Positions 42,901 to 48,795 of a stretch of DNA of 64,000 nt are shown here, in pieces. The number at the start of each line of letters is the position of its first letter. Within the stretch, counting starts at the first letter, position 1. Below the pieces are notes generated by a model. That model was given only the letters and a program-made list of their open reading frames with translations. It was not told the origin of the DNA and ran no database searches. The translations under genes were made by a program, and so were the position numbers. Where the stretch lies: assembly GCA_026826555.1 (NCBI GenBank), contig JAKSZT010053764.1, forward strand, positions 35,608,079-35,672,078. Reading direction: 5' to 3'. Origin of the DNA: Tolypeutes matacus (taxonomy: Eukaryota; Chordata; Mammalia; Cingulata; Chlamyphoridae).

Positions 42901-43275
42901 TAAGCGAGACAAGACACAAAGGGGGGGCGGCACACCCGGCTCCGGGAAGGGGGAGGCTGTGGCTGCCAGGAGTGAAACCCCAACCTTCCCTAGAGCACCC
43001 CGCCACCCCGCCCCGCCCCCAGTCTAGACGTCAAGTGGGAAGGAGCCGAAAGGAAAGGAGGATTCCGAGTTTCAGCCCACTCTCCACCCCGGGGGACCAG
43101 GGCCCTGGACCTCCCCAGCCTTGCACCCCTGGGGGCGAGGGGACCCACCAGGTTGCAGCAGCCGCCCGTTTCCCCACCACACGACAACAGCGCCTCCACC
43201 ACCTCCCCCCAACCTGCCCCCTACCCCCTCCCCAACCGGGCCGCGCCTCACCGGGTGCCGGCTCTGCGGGAACAT
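610..43275 (-). CDS. TLE1: TLE1, transducin-like enhancer / Groucho corepressor, 5' portion (exons 1-7)
   Basis: Seven minus-strand exons encode residues 1 to about 192 of a Groucho/TLE protein; the stop codon and later exons lie beyond the left edge. The start MFPQSRHP, the segment [20 protein letters not shown] and GP-domain stretches such as [18 protein letters not shown] fit TLE1 better than TLE2, TLE3 or TLE4, judged from remembered sequences. The Q domain (about residues 9-124) forms the tetramer and binds TCF/LEF factors; the glycine/proline-rich GP domain (from about 125) recruits histone deacetylases. TLE proteins are nuclear and bind no DNA themselves. They are recruited by TCF/LEF, HES, RUNX, PAX and FOX proteins. 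Exon lengths (24 coding, 101, 64, 45, 63, 75 and 205 nt) join in frame with no stop or frameshift. Intron sizes are 809, 1457, 121, 26022, 1649 and 12031 bp. The gene appears functional. Confidence 0.96.
2850..2864. repeat. 15-bp G run
   Basis: Uninterrupted G homopolymer after GGCTTGGGT. Confidence 0.9.
3520..3690 (-). mobile_element. MIR fragment
   Basis: CCCATTCCACAGGTGAGAGG and AGAGGCTTGCCCAGGGGCTC match the antisense MIR core. Confidence 0.7.
4640..4845 (+). mobile_element. MER20-type hAT DNA transposon
   Basis: CCAGTGATTCCCAAACAGGG, TTATGGTTATCACAACTGGG and AGTGCCGAGGCTGAGAAGCT match MER20 in order. Confidence 0.8.
6335..7095 (+). mobile_element. L1 3' end (ORF2 C-terminus and 3' UTR)
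   Basis: Contains the standard L1 phrases AAAATGCAAATCAAAACCAC, GGATGTGGAGAAATTGGAAC and GTTGCCAGAGGCTGGGGAGA followed by GGGGTGATGAAGACGTTCTG. The frames are broken. Looks like an L1MA/L1MB-age copy. Confidence 0.85.
7143..7242 (-). mobile_element. DAS SINE monomer
   Basis: Antisense copy with a TA-rich tail at left, GATTGAACCCAGGACTTCGT (B-box side) and CAACCACTGAGCCACATTGG (A-box side). It is flanked by the imperfect repeat GACTCTAC. Confidence 0.85.
12731..12772. repeat. (TA)n-(TG)n-(TA)n microsatellite in intron 6
   Basis: Compound dinucleotide repeat just 74 bp beyond the exon 6 donor. It is self-complementary. Confidence 0.95.
12846..12920 (-). CDS. TLE1: TLE1 exon 6 (end of Q domain)
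   Basis: 75 nt encoding [20 protein letters not shown] followed by NAIIG. Acceptor TCCAAAG|CATC, donor ATCGGG|GTACG. Phase 0 at both ends, so skipping it would keep the frame but remove the last helix of the Q domain. Confidence 0.95.
12921..14569 (-). other. TLE1: TLE1 intron 5
   Basis: 1.65-kb intron whose only recognised insert is the DAS monomer at 13955-14048. No other structure seen. Confidence 0.85.
13955..14048 (-). mobile_element. DAS SINE monomer with exact target duplication
   Basis: Poly(T), then GGGATCGAACCCAGGTCCCT and GTTGAGCTACATCC. Flanked by the perfect 16-bp duplication TCCAACAACATAATGT (13939-13954 and 14049-14064). Confidence 0.92.
14570..14632 (-). CDS. TLE1: TLE1 exon 5 (Q domain)
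   Basis: 63 nt encoding [20 protein letters not shown] plus E. Acceptor CTTTATAG|ACTG and a consensus donor GGAA|GTAAGT. ICAQV matches TLE1; TLE3 has ILAQI. Phase 0 at both ends. Confidence 0.95.
15131..15356 (-). mobile_element. DAS SINE dimer
   Basis: Two tRNA-like units in tandem (15133-15225 and 15262-15356), joined by a T-rich linker beginning CCTGAGTTGGTTTTTCC. Flanks TGGAAAAGGATTTT and TGGAAAAAGATTTT form the target duplication. Confidence 0.88.
15738..15770. repeat. Exact 17-bp-period tandem duplication
   Basis: GCTAATTCTGAGGAAC occurs twice, at 15738-15753 and 15755-15770. Confidence 0.92.
16213..16225. repeat. 13-bp G run
   Basis: Uninterrupted G homopolymer followed by CGCAG. 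Confidence 0.9.
16590..16975 (+). mobile_element. DAS SINE dimer
   Basis: Sense copy with heads GGAAGCGGATGTGGCTCAAT and GGGGGAAGGATGTGGTTCAG, B boxes GGTTCAGGTTCC and GGGTTCTGTTCC, and an AAATAAATACATAAA tail. Confidence 0.85.
17175..17935 (-). mobile_element. Old L1 fragment, antisense
   Basis: Stretches such as CCAATTTACATTATCACCAA and TTTATTTGCATTACTTGGAT match degraded antisense L1. No frame survives. Confidence 0.5.
18365..18545 (+). mobile_element. MIR fragment
   Basis: AAATTCAAGTCTCGACTCTT and the following splice-like core match sense MIR. Confidence 0.6.
18790..19107 (+). mobile_element. DAS SINE, left part (split by the retrocopy)
   Basis: Two-unit DAS element. A tRNA-like box CGATTCCCGGGGCCTCCTGG is near 18813, followed by degenerate GCTGGCCCACAC-type units and a second unit with GGTTCCCAGTGCCGCCTAAA near 19056. 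The tail continues at 20698. Confidence 0.8.
19094..19107 (+). repeat. Left target-site duplication of the retrocopy
   Basis: AGAAGAACCCACAG, identical to 20684-20697. The duplicated bases belong to the DAS SINE that was hit, since the SINE sequence resumes after the right copy. Confidence 0.9.
19108..20683 (+). pseudogene. Processed retrocopy (5'-truncated) of an unidentified GC-rich gene, nested in a SINE
   Basis: A GC-rich intronless segment with a poly(A) tail (about 20664-20678) preceded by the signal ATTAAA at 20641-20646. It is flanked by perfect 14-bp target duplications AGAAGAACCCACAG (19094-19107 and 20684-20697). These are hallmarks of L1-mediated retroposition. A frame is open from the first complete codon (19110) to TAA at 19539-19541: 143 residues, Ala/Leu/Arg-rich, with pieces such as [20 protein letters not shown] and [20 protein letters not shown]. 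It has no ATG near its beginning, so the copy probably starts within the parent coding region. About 1.1 kb of 3' UTR follows, with repeated phrases like CTGGACTCCTGGGCC. I do not recognise the parent gene. It lies in sense opposite to TLE1. Confidence 0.88.
20684..20697 (+). repeat. Right target-site duplication of the retrocopy
   Basis: Second exact copy of AGAAGAACCCACAG, directly after the A-rich tail. Extra AGA units precede it. Confidence 0.9.
20698..20755 (+). mobile_element. DAS SINE, right part (split by the retrocopy)
   Basis: GAGAGCAGACAGCGAGCACA followed by AATGAGGGGGAGGGGTGAAATAAA completes the tail of the element interrupted at 19107. Confidence 0.75.
21195..21400 (+). mobile_element. 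MIR-like fragment
   Basis: GATAAAGTCACTTCAACCAC, followed by AAATCAAGTGAGCTAATATG and TATAAAGTGCTGTACAAGTA, has the order of a sense MIR. Confidence 0.55.
22545..23170 (+). mobile_element. Old L1/HAL1-like 3' fragment
   Basis: Includes CATACATTACTGATGGCAGA, AATTTATCCTAAGGAAACAG and other phrases of ancient L1 3' ends. It is heavily diverged. Confidence 0.5.
24079..24263 (-). mobile_element. MER5A-type hAT DNA transposon
   Basis: Inverted terminal sequences CAGTGGTTCTCATACTTGAG and TTTTGAGAACTGCTG enclose CTCAGAATCACCTGGAGGGT and CCTGAGAATCTGCATTTCTA, the MER5A signature. Confidence 0.85.
29036..29269 (-). mobile_element. DAS SINE dimer, left end truncated
   Basis: Units around 29041-29104 and 29190-29269 (GAACCTGGGACCTCCCATGT), with a T-rich linker. 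The leftmost unit lacks its poly(T) side. Confidence 0.85.
31095..31230 (-). mobile_element. MIR fragment
   Basis: GAGCACTTATACATGCCAGG and CTCACTTAATCCTAACAACC match antisense MIR. Confidence 0.7.
32375..32573 (+). mobile_element. DAS SINE (single tRNA head, long body)
   Basis: Head GGCGGCTGTGGCTCAATCAG, then GGGGCCTCCTGGTGGGGGCG and the tail GGGGGGGATAAATGAATAAA. Flanked by the exact duplication AAGATGGACTT (32364-32374 and 32574-32584). Confidence 0.93.
33271..33368 (-). mobile_element. DAS SINE monomer
   Basis: Poly(T), GGAGATTGAAACTGGGACCT and CCACTGAGCTACACTGGCTC. Target duplication TGATAGCATTCTT / TGATAGTATTCTT (33258-33270 and 33369-33381). Confidence 0.9.
35825..35895 (-). mobile_element. 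Short MIR remnant
   Basis: CATTTTACAGAAAGGAAAAC followed by TGAGGCCCTAG resembles the antisense MIR core. Confidence 0.5.
36926..37003. repeat. (GA)n microsatellite in intron 4
   Basis: About 78 bp of GA with GACA and GAAA variants. Confidence 0.95.
37317..37492 (+). mobile_element. DAS SINE (single tRNA head), near-intact
   Basis: GGGAAGCGGCTGTGGCTCAA head, GGGTTCGGTTCCCGGGGCC B box, A-rich tail. Exact 14-bp duplication AATTCTTCAGCATA (37303-37316 and 37493-37506), so a recent insertion. Confidence 0.94.
40655..40699 (-). CDS. TLE1: TLE1 exon 4 (Q domain)
   Basis: 45-nt exon encoding [15 protein letters not shown], invariant in TLE proteins. Acceptor CTTTACAG|TATT, donor AAACAG|GTAAGC. 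Only 121 bp of intron 3 separate it from exon 3, while a 26-kb intron follows. Confidence 0.95.
40821..40884 (-). CDS. TLE1: TLE1 exon 3 (Q domain)
   Basis: 64 nt; acceptor TTTTGTAG|CCTT and donor GTGATG|GTAGGT. It encodes [20 protein letters not shown] plus M, a heptad-like amphipathic helix of the tetramerisation domain. LECEKLAS is the TLE1/TLE4 form; TLE3 has VEYDKLAN. It ends in phase 0. Confidence 0.95.
42342..42442 (-). CDS. TLE1: TLE1 exon 2 (start of Q domain)
   Basis: 101 nt; acceptor CCCAG|ACG (AG at 42444-42443) and donor CACAG|GTGCG. It encodes [20 protein letters not shown] and then a helix of the Q domain through QFLQAQYH. It ends two bases into a serine codon that exon 3 completes. 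The reading appears identical to human TLE1 as I remember it. The exon sits inside the CpG island. Confidence 0.95.
43252..43275 (-). CDS. TLE1: TLE1 exon 1, coding part
   Basis: The ATG at 43275-43273 opens the eight codons MFPQSRHP, followed directly by donor GTGAGG (GT at 43251-43250), leaving phase 0. MFPQ rather than MYPQ is the TLE1 form. The context before the ATG is GC-rich (CCGGAGCG). The exon continues upstream as 5' UTR, but the sequence alone does not fix the transcription start. Reading past the donor gives a longer open frame that is only intron. Confidence 0.95.
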
Positions 43276-45419
43276 CGCTCCGGCGGCGGCCGCGGCTCTT
43301 CTCCTGGGCAACTCAATTCTTCGTTCAATTTCCAACTTTAATCCCAACGAGGAAAATTTAGCCAGGAAGCCAAGCAGAAGCCGGGAGCGCAGGGGGTCAG
43401 AGGCGGGGGGCGCTGGCCACGCACGCAGGCGCGCTCAGCTGGGCGCACTGCCACTCGGCGCCCGCGGCTACTCCTGATCCCGCCGGTGCGGGCTCCCGCG
43501 CTCAGGGCCACATTGCGCGGCGCCCCGTACCCGGCTGTTCCAAGAAACTGCGCGGCGACGCCAGCGCCCGGGGAGAGGGCGCAGGGGCTGCGCTCCAACC
43601 CACCGGCCTTGGCCGCCGGAGGCCGGGAGGTGGGGGCGTAGTGATTCCCGCCGCGCTCCCCTCGGCGATCAGCGTGCGCGGCGCTCGTCCCGAGCCAACA
43701 AATCCAGGCGGGCCGCTTTTCTTTGCTTTTCTCCTGTCCACCTCTTTCCGGAATATGCCCGCGGTGGCCGGGGGCGAGGAAGTGCAGGTGGTGCGGCGCC
43801 TCTGGTCAACCCCACACAAACCCGGCAACGATCGGGGCCTGACCCCCGCGGGTCTGGGCTGACTCTTCAGTTGGGCGTTTTGCGGGCTCCCGTAAGGCAG
43901 CGGGGAGCGAGTGCAGGGCCGCGGCGGAGGCTCAGCGCCTGGCGACGCACAGCCTCAGCCCGGGCCGGGGAGCGCGGGATGACGCCGAGGCGGAGAAAGT
44001 GCGGACGGCGCGCCGGGAGGCGGCTCGGCCCGCCCCGTGCAACCGGCACTCGGTGTCCTCCGCGGCTGCACAAACCCTCTGGTCCAATGGGGCTATCACG
44101 TGGAGGATAGCCCTGCAGCCATCCGCTGCTCCTCGAGACCGGGCAGCATCAGGGCGCTGCGCCCCACGCGAGAGCGCCCAGAAGGACCGGCCTAGCCACT
44201 CCGGACCCTTCCTCCAAGCCCCTTCCTCGGTCCTCGCTGGCCTTCCCTTCGTTTGCCGCTCCGCAAAGGGCGCTCCAGCTCGCTGCAAAGTTCTCTCACG
44301 ACCCAGCGGACGACATCCACGAGATGGCCGGGAGTAGCGCCGGAGTACACTCCACTGCCCAGCCTCCCTCCCCGGCGGGCAAACTCTGCGGGCGAGTCCG
44401 GAGTAGTCGCGGCACCCGTGGCCAGCGGGGCTTTGGTCGGCGGAGGTCCGGGCTGGTGGCGTTGATCCCGCCCGGCCTTGCAGGGGGTGGAGGTGGTGCA
44501 GTTGGCCGCCTGGGGGGCGCGAGGCACGGAGTATCCGCCGTCGCTGCTCCAGCAGCCGCCGGTCCCGCCGCCGCCGCCGCCGCCCGCGCCTCTCGCGCCG
44601 GTTACATTAACACGCGGTTTCACACTCCGGGGCTAACCAGCGCCGGCCCCGCCCAGCCCCGCACGGGCGGGGACGCGAGCGCGGAGCGGGCGGGGGACGT
44701 GGGCCCGGGCGGAGCAGGAGCAGCAGAGAGGCCTGCGCCAGCCAATCGCGCGCGCCGGGCCCAACGTGGGGTACTGACGCGACGCTTCCCCAGAGCCTAT
44801 GGCAGCGCAACGCCAGCCAGTCCGTCCCCTTCTTGTCCCCCTCCCATCCCACTGGCTTCCATCTCCGCCGTCTCCCCCGTCTCCCCTGCTGCCGCCCCTC
44901 CTCCACCTAGCCGCGTCCTCCCCGGCTCGGTGAGGAAGTGTTCCTGGAGGAGCCGCGGGACGCCACAGCCAGCCAATAGAAAGCGGCGAGATGCAGAGAT
45001 TGGCACCGACGATGGGAAGGTCGGTGGGAAGGAGAGCGGCGGGGCCCGGCTGTCAATCAAAGTAACGTGGGGCTGGCAAGGGAACGCGCGGCCGCGCGCG
45101 TACGGGAGGGACCCGCGAGCGTGTTACCGCGGAACTGGGGTTCGAGTTTGCAAAAATTCTGCCACTTGTTCACTTTATAATGAAAATCTTCAGATTTCGA
45201 TTAAAATAACTCAGGGACTTATTGCGTTGCTTATATTGGGGTGCTCTTTGGTAGTTTGAGACAAACACGTCTTTAGGTGCCCGCCCCTTGTTTGATGGTA
45301 CTCTTTTGAATGTGAGGTCATACTCAAAAATTTCTCTGAGGTTTGTCTTTTTCCTAGAGCTACCTTTTCACCGAGGCATAAAAAAAGAGTGGATTGTGCA
45401 CTGGGTGGAAACTGCATAA

Positions 45420-45690
45420 TGGTCAGCGCATTGGCAGGCGTACGCACGCCAGCCGCATAAGACTTAACCATAATGTCCACTCCGCTTTGCGCCCAAGGTG
45501 GTTGGACTTGGAATTTATTGGAGAATTTCAAGCCACTTTGCAAAAGGGTCGGCCTGCCTTCGTTTGGCGGGAAGGATTCCCAAGGGTACGCCAGGGAAAG
45601 GCACGCGCGTGCCAAGGCGCAGATGCGATACTCTGCCTGGGGCGCGAAATCTCGGGTCCTTGTCTTAACAGTCCTGACTTTGCTGTGATG
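45420..45690. promoter_or_regulatory. Outlying CpG cluster upstream of the TLE1 island
   Basis: A short second cluster of CpGs after an AT-rich gap. It includes the palindrome GCGTACGC near 45438 and a GCACGCGCGTGCC run near 45602. It may be the island shore or a separate regulatory element. Nothing coding is supported here. Confidence 0.4.
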
Positions 45691-47233
45691 AGGGGCGGGG
45701 GAAATCGTAGAGTTTTAGGCGCCTCGCAGCAACGTGACCACGAGTCTGTTTCCAATTCCTGGGAACAAAGGGAGACAATGGAATAAACGAGCATTGAGAC
45801 CTGAAAAACCTGTCCCGCCCACTCCCACCACCGTAGTTTGGATGGTGCCCCAGGGTTGAGCTGTGTGTGGAACTAGAAGAGAAGACTTGGGTAAATGACC
45901 TGGCGACAATTCTTACACGATGGAACTGAGTTCAAATGAATTTTTAATTTTTTTAAATAAAAGGGACATAATGTGTAATTAATATTGAGAGGCTCCAGTA
46001 GTTGTCTCTCTAAATACACCACACAGCAGAAAAAATTATACTTCGTTTAAAAATCAGTTGGGTTAAGCTATTTCCACGTGATGCGTGGTACCTGTATGAC
46101 AAGTGGTTATCTTATATTGGAACCTTGTTATCATGTTTTTGGTATTAACTCTCACATCCTCATTATTTTAGTTTTAAGGGACTTATGGGAAGGCACATAT
46201 ATAAACAAATGCATTTAATTCAAAGATTTGCTTTAAATTTCTCTTTCTTGAAATATTGAAAGAATCATTTTAGATAATACAGTTCAGGTTGTAGTTGTTT
46301 TGAAGTATATGTGATATTGATTTGTCTATAACTGCATCTGTCCCAAATATCAATTATAAATGAAAAATAAAGAGCGATTTTATCCAATCTGGTAGGCAAT
46401 AGTAAATCTTAAACAAGTTCCATAGTGTAGCTTTACAGTACTCTCATTAACTGGGTTTGGGGAGGAGGCTATAGTATTCTTTTGCTAACATGGAGAATGA
46501 AAAGGAAGAAAGCCCTGCCTCTCTTTGCTTCCTTAAATTTGGTGATGACAACAACAGGCTTGCTCTACATACAGGACTTTTAAAAATTATCTGATCCATG
46601 CAGAACTAAGCTTTGTGCTTTGGCAATCTGTGTTCTTTAAAATCTTCATCTAGTGGTTGGGCCACATGTGCCAGTCTGTGGTCACTGCATCCCATAATCA
46701 GCTCCAGGACAGGATAGAAAGTTCTCTTGTGGCACAAAAATGCCTGTGGATGCTGGGACAACTCTGGCAGCTGAGACATCTTGCTAGCTTACCCAGCCTT
46801 GTCTGATGGGTACCTTAATTTACTGGCACACGCTGGTAATTAAGTATAAGCAGAGAAATTAAAACAGCTTATTTTGGAGCAGGAGCAAAAAGTGTTGTTA
46901 CTTCTCTTTCCACCCACTCCATTCAAAATCAGTTCTAACACATTGTCTTTAAATATTCTCTAATATACAGCTATAATGGAAAACATGCCTGGTCACCATC
47001 TTTCCCAGTTTGGCGTGGATAAAAATTGGATATTTCTCTTCTTACTAGTGCTTCCTTACTACCAGTGAAGCTTGAATCACCAGGCCTTCTGATTTCCTTA
47101 CAATGTAGGATCTGGAGAAAAGAATAATTTAATGATTTTGAAATTGGAAAGGGTTTAATTGTATGCATAATTTTTTTTTTCTTTTTGGTGGCTTCTATCA
47201 TACAGACATCTTCCCTGAGAAACGGATGAGGTT

Positions 47234-47412
47234 GGGAAGCGGCTGTGGCTCAATCAGTGGGGCTCCCGTTTACCATATGGGAGGCCCCGGGTTCGGTTCC
47301 GGGGCCTCCTGGTGAAGGCAAGCCCGCCCGCACGCGTGGTTGGCTGACCCGGCGAGCACAAGCAGCAAGGGGGGGATAAATGAATAAATAAATAAAATCT
47401 TAAAAAAAAAAA
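47234..47412 (+). mobile_element. DAS SINE (single tRNA head)
   Basis: Very similar to the copy at 37317-37492. Target duplication AGAAACGGATGAGGTT / AGAAAGGGATGAGGTT (47218-47233 and 47413-47428), one mismatch. Confidence 0.93.
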
Positions 47413-47960
47413 AGAAAGGGATGAGGTTATGCCCTTTTCAAGGTCATATTTTCTTCATGATTGTCATGCTGTAATAATTATACTATAAAACTCTCATCAA
47501 ACTGCATTACAAATGATGGTGTTTAAACAATCAAGTAGCTTTAATCTTATGTTTTAATTAAATAATATATGTGCAGATTGCCTGCAGCCCGTTTAAAATA
47601 GCCCTACTCATGAAATCTATAATTTTAGTCATCTATTTAAAGTCTGTTAACCATAATCTTCTTTACCTTCAACATATTCATATGTTGATGCTGTTTTTAC
47701 AAGAAATAATATTAAGTGTGCTGCTTCCATAGGAAATTGTCCCTGAAGAAAAAAAACAGTACTCTTTTTATCCTCTGCAAAAGAAACAGGAAGATTGCCA
47801 GGCAATTTTTTTTTTTCTAACATTTTATTTTGAAATACTTTCAAACTTACAGAACAGTTACAAAAATAATACAAGACCTCATACGGAGAACTTCAGCATA
47901 CTCCTACCCAACCCCCAGATCCACCAGTTTTAACATTTTGCCATATTTGCCAAAGCATTC

Positions 47961-48122
47961 ATTCTCTCCCCCTCCCCCTCTCACCCCCTCCCCCTCTCAC
48001 CCCTCCCCCTCTCACCCCTCCCCCTCTCCCCTCTCCCCCTCCCCCTCTCCTCCTCTCCCCCTCTCTTTTCCCCTCTCCCCCTCTCTCTCCCTTTCTCTCT
48101 CCCCCTCTCCTCTATTCCTCTG
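47961..48122. repeat. (CCCCTCT)n pyrimidine-only array
   Basis: About 160 bp almost wholly C and T, built of CCCCTCTC-like units, inside the antisense L1. Confidence 0.92.
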
Positions 48123-48190
48123 TCTATCCAACAGTCCATTTTCTGAACACTTGAGCATAGGTTGTACATATCATGTTCCTTGAACACTTA

Positions 48191-48274
48191 TTTTTAGGAG
48201 GTGCTGGGGATTGAACCCAGGACCTCATACATGGGAAGCAGGTACCGAACCACTGAGCTACATCTGCTCCCCTT
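48191..48274 (-). mobile_element. DAS SINE monomer inside the antisense L1
   Basis: GGGGATTGAACCCAGGACCT and CCACTGAGCTACATCTGCTC. Flanked by TGAACACTTA / TTAACACTTA. Confidence 0.87.
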
Positions 48275-48519
48275 AACACTTAATATTGCCGTGTACATTT
48301 CCTAAGAACAAGACTATTCACTTATGTAACCATCTTGAGTGCAGTTATCAAGTTCAAGAAATTTAACACTGATATTAAAGTTCATAGTCTATATTCCAGT
48401 TTTTTTCATGAGCTCCAATAAAGTCCTTTGTGCATTTTCTCCTCCCCATCCAGGATAATGTACTGCCTTTAATTCTCATTGTTTCTTTAATTGCTCTTTC
48501 CTTCTTTCGTTCTTTCTTT

Positions 48520-48526
48520 TCTATTT

Positions 48527-48565
<39 letters not shown>

Positions 48566-48795
48566 TTTTGAGGGACCAGGGACCAGGGATTGAACCCAGG
48601 ATCTTGTATGGAGTTGGGAAGCAGGTGCTCAACCACTGAGCCACATCAGCTCCCCTGAGTTGGTTTTTTTCTTTTGTTTTCCTTGTTGTTTTTTTTTTTT
48701 TTTTGTGTGTGTGTGTGTGTGTGTGTTTAAGGAGGCACCAGGACCTCCCATGTGGGAAGCAGGCGCTCAACTGCTTGAGCCATATCCACTCCCTC
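48520..48795 (-). mobile_element. DAS SINE dimer with TTTA and TG microsatellites
   Basis: Two units (about 48570-48655 and 48730-48795). The left tail has grown into (TTTA)n at 48525-48569 and the linker into (TG)n at about 48704-48727. It lies inside the antisense L1. Confidence 0.88.

Larger units (their letters stand above)
42170..45160 (-). promoter_or_regulatory. TLE1: CpG island with TLE1 promoter, exon 1 and exon 2
   Basis: About 3 kb of very GC- and CpG-rich DNA in an otherwise AT-rich window. It contains GC boxes (44643-44695), CCAAT boxes (44084-44088, 44742-44746, 44973-44977), a CACGTG E-box (44097-44102), a (CCG)n stretch at about 44560-44586, and a TCF/LEF-type ATCAAAG (45056-45062) at the upstream edge. 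There is no TATA box at a sensible distance before exon 1, so initiation is probably dispersed. The exact start site, and whether a divergent transcript leaves the other side, cannot be read from the sequence. Long open frames on both strands reflect lack of AT-rich stop codons and are not called as genes. Confidence 0.85.

Noticed and set aside
43072..43347. Longer open frame continuing MFPQSRHP of TLE1
   Set aside because: After eight codons it runs through the donor GTGAGG into intron 1; only the first 24 nt are exon.
44324..45259. 311-residue open frame on the plus strand of the CpG island
   Set aside because: Ala/Gly/Pro/Arg-rich with no recognisable domain; open frames of this kind arise by chance in CpG islands on every strand. 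It overlaps the promoter.
47981..48187. Arg/Glu/Gly-repeat frame on the minus strand
   Set aside because: It is the translation of the C/T microsatellite.
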